A stretch of DNA of 64,000 bases from an uncultured Pseudomonadota bacterium (GCA_913060515.1 CAJXRZ010000025.1:1-64000), one strand, 5' to 3'; counted from the stretch's first letter, positions 46,516 through 56,970 are shown. The notes: a model not told the origin generated them from the sequence alone. Numbers and translations are program-made.

Positions 46516-47460
46516 GTCAGTGTCGATCTCGAAGACCAGCAAACGCGAGCTTCCACGGCCCTTCTCAATGCAGGCTGGGTCGAACCCGCCCTTCTTGAGC
46601 TCTCGCCGCAGACGGTGAAGCACCACATGCAGGGTGTTGGCGTCCTGGGTGTCGGCTTGACGGCCCCAGATGCCTCGACGAATGTCGTGGTCGCGGGCCC
46701 AACCTGAGCGGCTGGGCTCAACGCCGGCCTCCAAGTCTTTCTTGAGCTGGCGTGCCAAGACGCAGAGCAGGACGACGCGATTTGGCGCGGTGACCCGGTG
46801 ATGCTCGCCGCTGGACATGCGCGTGAAGGTGGCCTCCGGGCCCGAGGGGCCGCTCAGACGCACGTTCACCTTGTAGGCAAAGGCGTTGCTCGTCAGCTCG
46901 GGCATCTCGCCGGTAGGGGCCGGCTCAGGCACTGGGCGGACCAGCTCGTAGCGGCGGCCAGCGTGCTCGAAGGGTTGACCCAGGCCGACGACTTCTTCGC
47001 CGAGGGGGGTCAGCAGGACCACCTTGTCCGGACGGATGGCGAGGCTGCCAGGTCCTTCGGGCAAGGGGTTGTCCCCGGGGAGCAGCTGGTGCTGAATACC
47101 GGCGGTCAGGTCGAGCAGCAGCAGGTCGGTGTGCAGGACGGGCTCGCTGATGGCGACCTGCTGGAGCTGCAGCCAGGTGTTCAGGCCCAGGCGCACTTTG
47201 GAGCCGCCGGGAATCTCTACGGCGCCGTCTACACGCATCTCGTTCAGGAAGCTGCCATTGGTCGTGCCGTGGTCACGCACGTAGGTCTTGCCACCCTGGT
47301 TCCATACGGTGGCGTGGTGTCTGGAGACCGTGCGATCCACGACGGCCAGATCGTTCTCCGGGGCGCGTCCGATGTGAACGGGACGATCCTCCACGGGGAC
47401 CACGTGAACGGACTGGTCTCCTTTGAGCAGGGCTAGCATGGTTCGGTGTGCCACGGGCAT
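46513..47460 (-). CDS. FHA-domain protein with C-terminal winged-helix-like domain
   Basis: The protein has 315 residues from ATG 47460; starts at 47439, 47511 or 47523 are possible and no ribosome site decides. Residues ~8-100 form an FHA domain: VHIGRAPENDLAVVDRTVSRHH (G-R, S-x-x-H) and VRDHGTTNGSFLN. FHA domains bind phosphothreonine. The C-terminal ~90 residues (NRVVLLCVLARQLKKDLEAG, NTLHVVLHRLRRELKKGGFD) look like a winged-helix, trans_reg_C-like fold, so it could be a phospho-dependent transcription factor. It is divergent from the RND efflux operon and may control it. Its 3' end carries the last hairpin repeat. Confidence 0.8.
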   Translation of the reverse strand: MPVAHRTMLALLKGDQSVHVVPVEDRPVHIGRAPENDLAVVDRTVSRHHATVWNQGGKTYVRDHGTTNGSFLNEMRVDGAVEIPGGSKVRLGLNTWLQLQQVAISEPVLHTDLLLLDLTAGIQHQLLPGDNPLPEGPGSLAIRPDKVVLLTPLGEEVVGLGQPFEHAGRRYELVRPVPEPAPTGEMPELTSNAFAYKVNVRLSGPSGPEATFTRMSSGEHHRVTAPNRVVLLCVLARQLKKDLEAGVEPSRSGWARDHDIRRGIWGRQADTQDANTLHVVLHRLRRELKKGGFDPACIEKGRGSSRLLVFEIDTD

Positions 47461-47638
47461 TGCGTACCACGTTTCGGGAGGAGCGGGAGCGAACTGGAGA
47501 AGGGCTAACATCACCTGTCTCAACGGTTCCGCGCAAGGGGGGGTTTACCCGCAGACCGTGAAAATCCGCGTTTTTACCAGCCAGAACGCAATGGGTGTGC
47601 AGGTTAGGGCGTACCCTCCGCCCCTCCTGGATGCGCCG

Positions 47639-48910
47639 ATGCCCTTGCTGCCTCTGTCCCTGCTTACCGCGCTGCTGGCCTGCTCTGGGGGCCCGGATAT
47701 GGGTCCCGACAATGCAGATAGCACCGGTCCTATCACCGATCCGAGACCCCTGGTTCAGGTGGAGAGCTTGGGGTCCGGTGCCGTGGCGGATCTGCTGATC
47801 TCCAATGGCGTAGTGGAGTCCGAGGCCCAGGCGGATCTGGTTCCCGAGGCAACCGGTACCGTTGTGGCGATCAAAGCGGAAGAAGGTGACCAAGTTCGCA
47901 GAGGGCAGGTTCTCGCGATCCTTGAGAATGTCAGCTTGGACGCTGGCTTGGCCCGCGCAGAGGCGGAGTTGGCACGGGCCCAAGCCGAATTGGAGCGCGT
48001 CAACGGCTTGCACGGCAAGGGCGCTGTCTCAGATCGAGAGCTCCAAGAGGCCAAGTACGCCGAGCGCAGCGCGGTGGTGGCGCTCAAAGAGGCACGCGGC
48101 ACCCAGGGACACACCCGAATCGTCAGTCCCATCGACGGGACCGTCTCCATTCGGGAACTGCAGTACGGCGAGGTTGCTGGGGGACAGCGCGCCTTTCAGG
48201 TCGTGGACCTGAGCCGGTTGCGCGTCGTGATCAAGCTGCCCGAGCGTGACTTGGTGCGTCTGAAGGTCGGCCAGGAGGCCTCTCTGGTCAGCCTCTACGA
48301 CGAGGACACCCGCGTCCCAGGACACGTCACCCGCATCAGCCCGACCGTGGACGCCCAGACTGGAACCGTCCGCGTCACCGTCTCCTTGGATGATCCCGGC
48401 CAGGTGCTGCGTCCAGGTCAGTTCGTGAGCGTCCGCATCGAGGTAGACCGGCACGACGATGTGCTGGTTTTGCCACGCCGTGCGGTGTTCTACGAGGAAG
48501 GAGACCCGACGGTTTTTGTGGTCACCACGGACCCCGCTGTCTGTGAGGCGAAGAAGGAAGAGGCAGCGGAGGACGAGGAGGAGAAGCCCAAGAAGAAGGG
48601 CTGGGGCAAGGGGAATGAGGAAGCTGCGCCCCCTGAGATTGAAATCCCTGGTCCCTGCCGAATCGCCCACAAGACGCCGGTCGTCCTGGGTTTCGAGGGC
48701 GAGGACGACGTGGAGATGCTCGAAGGTCCTGGGGAGGCGGCTCAGGTCATCGTGGTCGGCCAGACTGGCTTGCGCGATGAGACCCGGGTGCGCTTTGCCG
48801 ACGACCCGAAAGTCAAGGCCCCGGAGCCAAGTGAGGAGGGCGATACGCCCGCCGACAAACCCGAGGTCGAAGCGGACGCTGGAAGTGACGACGATGAGCA
48901 GGAGGGCTGA
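47639..48910 (+). CDS. RND efflux periplasmic adaptor (MFP) lipoprotein
   Basis: The protein has 423 residues from ATG 47639, chosen because a lipoprotein signal (MPLLPLSLLTALLACSGG, lipobox LLAC) starts there. Landmarks are the lipoyl-like half-motifs (ATGTVVAIKAEEGDQVRRGQ and HTRIVSPIDGTVS), a hairpin coiled coil between them and the beta-barrel VRVTVSLDDPGQVLRPGQFV. An acidic/Lys-rich insert (KKEEAAEDEEEKPKKKG) and a long acidic C-terminal tail are unusual. It links the two inner-membrane pumps downstream to the TolC-family channel. Confidence 0.88.
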   Translation: MPLLPLSLLTALLACSGGPDMGPDNADSTGPITDPRPLVQVESLGSGAVADLLISNGVVESEAQADLVPEATGTVVAIKAEEGDQVRRGQVLAILENVSLDAGLARAEAELARAQAELERVNGLHGKGAVSDRELQEAKYAERSAVVALKEARGTQGHTRIVSPIDGTVSIRELQYGEVAGGQRAFQVVDLSRLRVVIKLPERDLVRLKVGQEASLVSLYDEDTRVPGHVTRISPTVDAQTGTVRVTVSLDDPGQVLRPGQFVSVRIEVDRHDDVLVLPRRAVFYEEGDPTVFVVTTDPAVCEAKKEEAAEDEEEKPKKKGWGKGNEEAAPPEIEIPGPCRIAHKTPVVLGFEGEDDVEMLEGPGEAAQVIVVGQTGLRDETRVRFADDPKVKAPEPSEEGDTPADKPEVEADAGSDDDEQEG

Positions 48911-48931
48911 GCCATCGAGCCTTCTCCGCCA

Positions 48932-51900
48932 GTGGAGCCCCCTGAGGGGGAGCGCCTAGCCCAGTCCAGCACAGAGTCAGCGCCACGGTCCTCCGCGGCC
49001 GACCTGAGCTCAGGCTTCTTTGCGGCCATCGTCGACCGACCCGTCGCCGTGCTGATGGTCTTCGTGGCCGCGGCCGTCTTTGGCTACGTCAGCTACGCCC
49101 AGCTCCCCCTGACCCTCATGCCGGATCTGAGCTACCCATCGCTCACCGTGCGCACCGACTACAGCGGCGCGGCCCCGGAAGAGGTCGAGGCACAGGTCTC
49201 CCGTCCCATCGAGGAGTCCCTGTCTACGACGGACAGCTTGGTGGGCATCGAGTCCCGCTCTCGTGCGGAGCTCTCCGATGTTGTGTTGACCTTCACCTGG
49301 GGCACCGACATGGCGGCCGCCTCTCAAGGTGTGCGTGAACGCCTACAGACCACGTGGTTGGGGGAGGGCCCAGATCGGCCTTTGATCCTGCACTACGACC
49401 CCAGTTTGGACCCCATCCTGCGCATCGCGCTGAGCGTGGAGGCTGCCCCGGGGAAGGAGGAGCAGGCCTTGCTCTCCCTGCGTGAGCTGGCCGATCGCGA
49501 GGTCAAGCGCGAGCTGGAGGGCATCGACGGCGTCGCGGCAGTGCGTGTGCGCGGAGGCCTGGAGCGCCAGGTGCTCGTCGAGCTGCGCGAGGACTGGATG
49601 CAGGCCCGCGGCGTGACCTTGGCGCAGGTGCAGAACACCTTGCTCACCGAGAACGTCAACATCGCCGGTGGCGCGATCCGCGAGGGGGACACCGAGTTCC
49701 TGATCCGCACCTTGAACCAGCTCTCTCAAGTGGAGGAGGTCGCGGACTTGGAGGTGCTTCGCGCCGACGGCGTGCGCGTGCCCATCTCCGAGGTGGCCGA
49801 GGTCCGTGAGGCCTTCAAGGAGCGCAAAGTGGTCTCGCACCTCGATGGCTACGAGGCCGTCGAGCTGGAGATCTTCAAGGAGGCCGACGCCAACATCGTC
49901 TCCGTCGCTGAAGCGGTTCAGGCCCGCCTGGGTGAGCCAGGCCAAGCCGAAGCGCGCAAGCAGATGCCGCCAGAGATGGCCGCCATGATGGGGCCCCCGG
50001 GGCTGGTCGAGACCTTGCCTCCTGGGGTGAGCTTGGCGGTGCTGGACAACCAGGCCCAGTTCATCAAGGACGCCATCTCCAACCTGCGCAGCACCGCTGT
50101 GCTCGGCGGCTTCCTGGCCGTTCTCATCCTCTTCTTCTTCCTGCGCAACCTGCGGGCCACGGCCATCATCGCCACGGCCATTCCGGTGTCCGTCATCGCC
50201 ACCTTCGCAGCCCTGTACCTTGGAGATGTGAGCTTGAACCTCATGTCTCTGGGTGGGCTCGCCTTAGGTGTTGGCATGTTGGTCGACAACAGCGTGGTCG
50301 TGCTCGAGGCCATTCAGGTCTACTTGGATGAAGGCAAGAGCCGCAGGGACGCGGCCATCTTTGGCACGCGCGAGGTCGCCGCTGCCGTGACCGCGAGCAC
50401 CTTGACGACGGTCGCGGTCTTTATGCCCATCGTCTTCGTGGAGGGCGTCGCTGGACAGATCTTCGGCGACTTGGCCTTGGCTGTGGTCTTCAGCCTCTTG
50501 GCTTCCCTGGCGGTCGCTCTGGTGCTCGTGCCCATGTTGGCGGCGCGCCACTTCGAGATTCCGGCTCGGCCCGAGTCCGTGGCATCCCTGCACGCCGAGG
50601 GCCGCTGGTCCGCATGGCCAGAGCTCCAAGAGTCTCTGGCGTGGAACAGGGAGGCCGCCTGGCATTGGCTTGGGCTGCCCTACCAGCTCTTCCGCTTCGT
50701 GCTGCACATCTTGGTCAACGCCTTCGCCGCCTTCTTCGTCGGCCTCTGGGCCCTGTCCTGGCGCGCCGGCGGCTGGATCGGCAGCAAGGTGCTGCCGCCC
50801 ATCTACCGCTTCTCTATGGGCCTGGCCGAGCGCTTTGGTGGGGTCTATGACCGGGTCGCCGCCCGCTACCCGCCGCTGCTTGAGGGGGCCTTGTCCAAGC
50901 CTGGTCTGGTGCTTGGAGGCGCGGCCGTCGCGCTGGTCCTGGCCCTGATGTTGAGCCCTGGCGCGGAGCTCATCCCCGAGGTCCATCAGGGCCGCTTCAC
51001 CGTGTCCCTGGCCATGCCCGTGGGCACGCCCTTGGACCGAACCGTCGCCACGGTGGCCCACGCCGAAGAGATCCTGATGGCCCACCCCGATGTGGATCAG
51101 ATCTATGCGGCCATCGGCTCTGAGGGCCGTGCAGATTCAGGCGCAGACGAAGGGGAGCACACCGCGCAGGTCCTGGTTCAGATGACCCCAGGAGGGGACT
51201 TGGGCGCCCGGCAGGCTCAGCTCACCTCGGAGCTGCGAGGCCAGCTCGCCGAGATCGGCGGCTTGCAGTCACAGTTCCAAGCCAGCTCCCTGGTCAGCGT
51301 GGACACCCCCTTGGAGGTGGTCATCACTGGGCCGGACCTGGACGTGCTCCAGGACCTCTCGGACTCGGTGGCCTCACGCATGGCGAACCTGGAGGGCGTG
51401 CGCGATGTGCAGTCCAGCTTGGTCCCAGGTTTTCCAGAGGTCCGTGTGCGCTACAAGCGCGATCAGCTCGAGCGCTTCGGCCTGAGCACCTCGACGGTGG
51501 CCCGTGCCCTTCGGGACAAGATTCAGGGCGCTGAGGCGAGCCGATTGGCCCGCGGTGAGCGCCGCGTAGACCTGGTCGTCCAGCTCGCCGAGCGCGACCG
51601 CGGCACTCTGCGGGACCTGGAGCGCATCAACGTGAATCCCCAGCTGGATCCTGTCATTCCGCTCTCCGTGGTCGCCGACCTAGAGCAGGCTGAAGGGCCC
51701 AGTGAGATCCGCCGAATCGATCAACAGCGCGGCGCTGTGGTCAGCGCAAACCTGGAGGGCCTGGACCTGCGCAGCAGTGCATCCGCGGTTCAAGAGCTGC
51801 TCGCCGATCTGGAGCGCCCAGCGGGGTACAGCTTCGACATCGCTGGACAGAGCGTGGAGATGCAGCGCAGCCTGACCTCGCTTGGGCTGGCCCTGCTCCT

Positions 51901-52441
51901 GGCCGTGTTCCTGGTCTACGTCATCATGGCGTCCACCTTCGAGTCCCTGGTGCAACCCCTCGTCATCCTCTTCTCCGTCCCCTTGGCGGCGGTGGGGGTC
52001 ATGCCGGTGCTGCTGCTCACGGGCTCCAGCCTCTCGGTCGTGGTCTTCATCGGGCTCATCGTGCTCGCGGGCATGGTGGTGAACAACGCCATCGTGCTCG
52101 TGGATCGCATCGGCCAGAACCGCGCCGAGGGCATGGCTCTGCAGGAGTCCATCGTGGCCGCCGGTCGGGCCCGACTGCGCCCCATCCTCATCACCACCTT
52201 GACCACGGCGCTGGGCCTCTTGCCCCTCTCCCTGGGGGTCGGCGCCGGCTCAGAGATCCAACAGCCCCTGGCCATCACGGTCATCGCCGGGCTCTCGGCC
52301 TCCACCTTGCTCACCCTGGTGGTCGTGCCTGTGGTCTACCGCGGGCTCATCGGCGCCCTGAGCAAGAACAAGCGCGGGGATGACGCGGCGGCGGAGGGAC
52401 CCGATGCGGCCACGCCTGTCGAGCCGGTGCCCGCCAAGTGA
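48932..52441 (+). CDS. RND (AcrB-type) efflux pump, first of two
   Basis: The 1169-residue inner-membrane protein has the AcrB/HAE-type architecture: twelve helices and two large periplasmic loops, with VDRPVAVLMVFVAAAVFGYV at the N-terminus and GVGMLVDNSVVVLEAIQVYL in helix 4 (VDN instead of the paired Asp of AcrB). The second half carries SVPLAAVGVMPVLLLTGSSL and VNNAIVLVDRIGQN. It is ~120 residues longer than AcrB, with extra sequence between helices 6 and 7. GTG 48932 is the likely start. It overlaps the second pump by 4 bp (GTGA). Substrates are unknown. Confidence 0.92.
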   Translation: MEPPEGERLAQSSTESAPRSSAADLSSGFFAAIVDRPVAVLMVFVAAAVFGYVSYAQLPLTLMPDLSYPSLTVRTDYSGAAPEEVEAQVSRPIEESLSTTDSLVGIESRSRAELSDVVLTFTWGTDMAAASQGVRERLQTTWLGEGPDRPLILHYDPSLDPILRIALSVEAAPGKEEQALLSLRELADREVKRELEGIDGVAAVRVRGGLERQVLVELREDWMQARGVTLAQVQNTLLTENVNIAGGAIREGDTEFLIRTLNQLSQVEEVADLEVLRADGVRVPISEVAEVREAFKERKVVSHLDGYEAVELEIFKEADANIVSVAEAVQARLGEPGQAEARKQMPPEMAAMMGPPGLVETLPPGVSLAVLDNQAQFIKDAISNLRSTAVLGGFLAVLILFFFLRNLRATAIIATAIPVSVIATFAALYLGDVSLNLMSLGGLALGVGMLVDNSVVVLEAIQVYLDEGKSRRDAAIFGTREVAAAVTASTLTTVAVFMPIVFVEGVAGQIFGDLALAVVFSLLASLAVALVLVPMLAARHFEIPARPESVASLHAEGRWSAWPELQESLAWNREAAWHWLGLPYQLFRFVLHILVNAFAAFFVGLWALSWRAGGWIGSKVLPPIYRFSMGLAERFGGVYDRVAARYPPLLEGALSKPGLVLGGAAVALVLALMLSPGAELIPEVHQGRFTVSLAMPVGTPLDRTVATVAHAEEILMAHPDVDQIYAAIGSEGRADSGADEGEHTAQVLVQMTPGGDLGARQAQLTSELRGQLAEIGGLQSQFQASSLVSVDTPLEVVITGPDLDVLQDLSDSVASRMANLEGVRDVQSSLVPGFPEVRVRYKRDQLERFGLSTSTVARALRDKIQGAEASRLARGERRVDLVVQLAERDRGTLRDLERINVNPQLDPVIPLSVVADLEQAEGPSEIRRIDQQRGAVVSANLEGLDLRSSASAVQELLADLERPAGYSFDIAGQSVEMQRSLTSLGLALLLAVFLVYVIMASTFESLVQPLVILFSVPLAAVGVMPVLLLTGSSLSVVVFIGLIVLAGMVVNNAIVLVDRIGQNRAEGMALQESIVAAGRARLRPILITTLTTALGLLPLSLGVGAGSEIQQPLAITVIAGLSASTLLTLVVVPVVYRGLIGALSKNKRGDDAAAEGPDAATPVEPVPAK

Positions 52442-55400
52442 ACCAGACCCCCCAACGGCCGAGCCTCCGCCAGTGGCTGCCCGCCCTGGCGGTTCGCCGT
52501 CCGGTGACCATCCTAATGGCCTTGCTGGCCCTCTTGGTCATGGGGGCTCTGGCGTGGATGGACATCCCCGTTCAGATGATGCCGTCGGGCTTTGATGTGC
52601 CCTACATGTGGGTTCAGGTGCCCTACCCAGGCAGCACGCCCCTGGAGACCGACCAGAAGGTGGTCTCGCCCATCGCCGAGCAGCTCGCGACCGTGCCCGG
52701 CATCAAGCGCCTTGGGAGCAACGCCCGGGCAGGCTCAGCCAGCTTCTCCGTGGAGCTGCAGTCCTCCACCGACATGGACCAGGCCTACAACAGCATCGCC
52801 GACCGCCTAGAGCGCGCGATGGTGGAGATGCCCGAGGGGGTGGACGACTTCTTCATCTGGCGCTTTGACCCCAGCGATGAGCCGGTGGTCTGGGCGGGAC
52901 TGAGCATTGACCCCTCCATCGAGGACCCGGCGCCCCTGGTGCTCGAGGGCCTGGTGCCCGAGCTGGAGCGCTTGCCTGGCGTGGCGAAGGTGGACGTCTA
53001 CGGCATCGATGAGAAGGAGGTCTACGTAGACTTTGACCGGGACGCCATGCTGGCTCACGCGGTCAACCTCTCTGCCCTGATGGGCACGCTGGGACAAGAC
53101 AACTTCCAGATGGCCAGCGGCCGCATCCAGGACAAAGGCCGCGTGCGCTACGTGCGATCCCTGGCCCGCTACGAGAGCTTGGAGCAGCTTCGCCAGACCC
53201 CTGTGGCGCCCGGCATCGTGCTCGAAGACGTGGCCAAGGTGCACTACCGCATCGAGCCCAGCTCCAGCATCTGGCACATCGATGGCCAGGAAGCCGCCGG
53301 CATCGCCATCACCAAGGAGTCCTCGGCCAACACGGTGCAGACCTGTGCGGACATCGTCGCCCTCTTGGAGGGCCAGGACACCCCAGGGCTGGACTACTCG
53401 GTGTTCTTCTCGCAGGGCGAGCTCATCGAAGACAGCATCGACAACCTGCTGACCACCGCCCTTCAAGGCGGGCTCTTCGCCGTCATCATTCTCTTCGTCT
53501 TCCTGCGAGAGATCCGGATGACCCTGCTGATCGCGGCGTCCATTCCCCTCTCGCTGCTCATCACGGTCACGGTGCTCTACTTCACCGGCGGCAGCCTGAA
53601 TCTGCTCTCCCTGATGGGTCTGATGATCGCAGTGGGGATGGTCGTGGACAACGCGATCGTGGTCGTGGAGACCATCTACCGAAGGCGTCAGGCGGGGTTG
53701 AGCGCCCAACAAGCTGCGATCGATGGCACGGCCGAGGTCAACTTGGCCATCACCCTGTCCACGGCGACCACCATGGTGGTCTTTCTGCCGCTCATCTTGA
53801 TGAGCGAGAACGCCATGTTCAGCTTCTTCATGGGCGCCCTGGGTTTCCCGGTGGTCTTCGCCCTGGCTGCCAGCCTGCTGGTCGCCCTGGTCTTCACGCC
53901 TCTGAGCACCGTCTTCCTCAAGAACACGGCGGTCAAGGAAGACCCCAAGTGGATTCAGTGGCTTGCGGTGCGCTACAGCCGCATGCTGCGCCGCATCCTG
54001 ACCCGCCGCTTCGACACCGGCCTCGGCGTGTTGGCTGTGCTCGTCCTGACCGTCGCTGTGCCCTTCAAGCAGGTGGGCTGCACCGACCAAGCCGACGGCA
54101 ACCTTGGCGACTTTGAGATCGGTTTCGAGCTGCCTCCCAGCTACGGCTACTACGAGCGCCTGGAAGCGCTGGAGTCCCTGGAGCAGGTGGTCAGCGACCA
54201 CAAAGAGGAGTGGGGCGTCCGGGTCTTCCGCAGCCGCTTGAACAGCTCTGGCCGCAGCGGACAGATGAGCATCTACCTGGACGATGAGCTCGAAGAGGAG
54301 CGCCGAGAAGAGATCCGGGACGAGGCCCTGGCGGCTATGCCCGATCTGCCCGGTGTTCGCATCTGGAGCGGCAGCCAGAGCGTCGGTGCCAGCGCCGAGT
54401 CCAGCCGTCTGGTGCTCTACATCGAAGGCGAGGACCCCCAGGTCCTCACGCAGCTCTCCGACGAGATGATTCGCCGCCTGCGGCCCTTGGACATCGCGCT
54501 GAGCGTCGAGAGCGGCCTGGACGAGCGCGGCAGCGACGAGATCCAGCTCCAAGTCGACCGCGCCGCTGCGGCCAAAGCCGGGGTCTCTGCGACCAGCATC
54601 GGCCAGACCTTGAGCTTCGCGATGGGGGCCAACCGCCTGCCCGACTATCACGACGGTGGGCGCCAGGTGAACGTGATGACCCGCTTCCAAGCCAAGGATC
54701 GCGCGGATCTGGACACCTTGCTGGACTTCCCACTCTATGGGGCCAGCGGCGCCCCCATCCCGCTCCGGGCGCTCACGGATGTGACGGTGACCAAGGGCTT
54801 TGGCACCATCTCCAGGCAGGGCGGGGTGACCTCGCTGCCGGTGAACTTGGAGCTGGCTGAAGGGGTGGAGATCTTCGAGGCCTACGTCGAGATTGAGAGC
54901 GCCTTGGATTCCATGGAGTTCCCCCGTGGCTACGAGTGGGCCAAGGGCCGGCGTTTCGAGGACCAGATGGAGAACGACCAGGCGCGCAACCTGGCACTGC
55001 TGCTCTCGATCACCTTCGTCTTCCTGCTCATGGGCGTGCTCTTCGAGAGCTTCGTGTTGCCCCTGTCCATCGTGACCACCATCCCCATGGCCCTGGTGGG
55101 TGTCTACTGGACGCTCTACCTGACCGGCACGCCCCTGGATGTGATGGGCGGCGTGGGGCTGGTGGTGCTGATCGGCGTGGTCGTCAACAACGGCATCGTG
55201 CTGGTTGACCTGGTGACGCAGCTTCGCGCAGAGGGCGTTGAACGCCGAGAAGCTCTGATCCAAGCGGGTCAGCGCCGGATGCGTCCCATCCTGATGACTG
55301 CCCTGACCACCATCTGCGGTCTGTTGCCGATGGCCCTTGGAACCGAGAGCTTCGTGGGCATCCCCTACGCGCCTCTGGCCCGGGTCGTCGCCGGTGGCAT

Positions 55401-55515
55401 GGCTGCCGCCACGGTGCTCACTCTCTTCTTTGTGCCTTATCTGTATGTGGCCCTAGACGATGCGCGCACGCTAAGCGAACGCGTGCTCGCCTATGCCTGG
55501 CCCACTCGGAGCTGA
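52438..55515 (+). CDS. RND (AcrB-type) efflux pump, second of two
   Basis: The 1025-residue protein has the same fold as the preceding pump: LAVRRPVTILMALLALLVMG at the start, GMVVDNAIVVVETIYRRRQ in helix 4, and VNNGIVLVDLVTQLRAEG late in the protein. It is clearly diverged from its neighbour. Two consecutive RND subunits with one adaptor and one channel recall MdtBC, which work as a heterotrimer. The gene is coupled to the first pump by a 4-bp overlap and followed 3 bp later by the channel gene. Confidence 0.92.
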   Translation: MNQTPQRPSLRQWLPALAVRRPVTILMALLALLVMGALAWMDIPVQMMPSGFDVPYMWVQVPYPGSTPLETDQKVVSPIAEQLATVPGIKRLGSNARAGSASFSVELQSSTDMDQAYNSIADRLERAMVEMPEGVDDFFIWRFDPSDEPVVWAGLSIDPSIEDPAPLVLEGLVPELERLPGVAKVDVYGIDEKEVYVDFDRDAMLAHAVNLSALMGTLGQDNFQMASGRIQDKGRVRYVRSLARYESLEQLRQTPVAPGIVLEDVAKVHYRIEPSSSIWHIDGQEAAGIAITKESSANTVQTCADIVALLEGQDTPGLDYSVFFSQGELIEDSIDNLLTTALQGGLFAVIILFVFLREIRMTLLIAASIPLSLLITVTVLYFTGGSLNLLSLMGLMIAVGMVVDNAIVVVETIYRRRQAGLSAQQAAIDGTAEVNLAITLSTATTMVVFLPLILMSENAMFSFFMGALGFPVVFALAASLLVALVFTPLSTVFLKNTAVKEDPKWIQWLAVRYSRMLRRILTRRFDTGLGVLAVLVLTVAVPFKQVGCTDQADGNLGDFEIGFELPPSYGYYERLEALESLEQVVSDHKEEWGVRVFRSRLNSSGRSGQMSIYLDDELEEERREEIRDEALAAMPDLPGVRIWSGSQSVGASAESSRLVLYIEGEDPQVLTQLSDEMIRRLRPLDIALSVESGLDERGSDEIQLQVDRAAAAKAGVSATSIGQTLSFAMGANRLPDYHDGGRQVNVMTRFQAKDRADLDTLLDFPLYGASGAPIPLRALTDVTVTKGFGTISRQGGVTSLPVNLELAEGVEIFEAYVEIESALDSMEFPRGYEWAKGRRFEDQMENDQARNLALLLSITFVFLLMGVLFESFVLPLSIVTTIPMALVGVYWTLYLTGTPLDVMGGVGLVVLIGVVVNNGIVLVDLVTQLRAEGVERREALIQAGQRRMRPILMTALTTICGLLPMALGTESFVGIPYAPLARVVAGGMAAATVLTLFFVPYLYVALDDARTLSERVLAYAWPTRS

Positions 55516-55518
55516 CCG

Positions 55519-56970
55519 ATGCTGTTGCTGCTCACATCCCTCTCTTGGGCTGCGCCCCTGGCCTACGACGAGGCCCTCGCCACCGCACTGGAGGCCAACC
55601 CGGGCCTGGGCCAGGCGAACGCCGATCTCTCGGCGGCCGAGGCGCGGGTCTTGGGGTCCAGAGGGATCTACGACCCCATGCTCAACCTCTCTGCGGGCCG
55701 GAACTGGGAGCTCTCCCAGGGCTTTACCCAGATTCCTGTCGGCACCGAGGTCTTCCTGGTGCCCTTCGACACCAGCGATGTGCGCTGGAACTGGTCGGCG
55801 GGCGTCTCCCAGACCCTCAGCACCGGCACGAGCTGGAACGTGGACTGGACCAACTTCGCGGGCACCACCCTGACCAAGTACCAGATCGATGGCTTTGACC
55901 CGGTAGAGCAGAGCAACGCCTCGGGCTCGACCCGCTTGAACACCAGCGTGACCCAGCAGCTCTTGGAAGGCCACCAACGCGCCTACAACATGCAGGCGGA
56001 GCGTGCCGCCATCTCGGCCCGTGACCAAGCCGAGGCTGGGCTGTTGCAGCAGCGCCAGGAGCTGCTCAAGAACGTGGCCCTGGCCTACTGGGAGCTCTTC
56101 TACGCGCAGCAGGCCCTGCAGACGGCGGACAACGCGGTCACGGTGGCCCAGGAAGAGGTGCGCATCGTGCAGGCCCAGCTGGACGCCGGCAACGTGGCGC
56201 CCGTGGACCTGACCCGTGTGCAGGCCGCCTTGGCCCAGTCTCAGCTCACGTTGATTCAGGCCGAGAACTCCGCTCTGGCCGCCAGCGATGCCCTGGCTGT
56301 GCTCTTGGCGCTGCCCGTCGGTCAGCCCTTGGAGCCCAGCACCCCGCCGGGGGGCGTGCCGATGGATGTCAGCTTGGACCTGGACAAGTCTGTGGCGGAT
56401 GCCTTGGACGGAAACCCTGGACTGATGGCTCAGCGCACGGCTGTTGAGAACGCACGGGCAGATGTGGCGGTGGGCCGCCACGCCTTGTTGCCCTCGCTCT
56501 CGGTCACCGCATCAGCAGGTCTCTCGGGCTTTGATCCCCAGGACGGCTACAACTCGGCGGTGGACGCCTTCACGACCCTAGACTTCCCCACCGTCTACGT
56601 CGGCGGAAACTTCTCCGCCCCCTTGGGCAACCGCTCGGCCAAGGCGGACCTGGACGCACGGGAGGCTGCTCTGACCCGCGCTGAGCTCACCCTTCAAGCA
56701 TCCGAGCAGGCCACCGCCCAGGCGGTCGCCGTCTCTGTGCGCAGCATTGAGACCAGTCGGCGCACCTTGGAGCTCGCGGAGCTGAACCTGCGCTTGGCCG
56801 AGGAGACTCTGGCCGCTGAGAAGGCCCGACAGGAGGCCGGCCGCGCCATCCAGAAGGACCTCTTGGAGGCCCAACGCGCCAGAGACGCTGCCGAAGTCGA
56901 GCTGAGCCGCTCGATGGTGGACTACCGCAAGGCCTTGGTTGAGCTGATGGCCCTGCAGGGCCGCCTCTAA
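55519..56970 (+). CDS. TolC-family outer-membrane efflux channel
   Basis: The 483-residue protein has a signal peptide (MLLLLTSLSWA) and the internally repeated TolC layout: PLAYDEALATALEANPGLG at the N-terminus, ALAYWELFYAQQALQTADNA, and the second half with YVGGNFSAPLGNRSAKADL and SIETSRRTLELAELNLRLAE. TolC trimers form the outer-membrane exit duct for RND pumps. It starts 3 bp after the second pump, completing the tripartite set. Confidence 0.9.
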   Translation: MLLLLTSLSWAAPLAYDEALATALEANPGLGQANADLSAAEARVLGSRGIYDPMLNLSAGRNWELSQGFTQIPVGTEVFLVPFDTSDVRWNWSAGVSQTLSTGTSWNVDWTNFAGTTLTKYQIDGFDPVEQSNASGSTRLNTSVTQQLLEGHQRAYNMQAERAAISARDQAEAGLLQQRQELLKNVALAYWELFYAQQALQTADNAVTVAQEEVRIVQAQLDAGNVAPVDLTRVQAALAQSQLTLIQAENSALAASDALAVLLALPVGQPLEPSTPPGGVPMDVSLDLDKSVADALDGNPGLMAQRTAVENARADVAVGRHALLPSLSVTASAGLSGFDPQDGYNSAVDAFTTLDFPTVYVGGNFSAPLGNRSAKADLDAREAALTRAELTLQASEQATAQAVAVSVRSIETSRRTLELAELNLRLAEETLAAEKARQEAGRAIQKDLLEAQRARDAAEVELSRSMVDYRKALVELMALQGRL

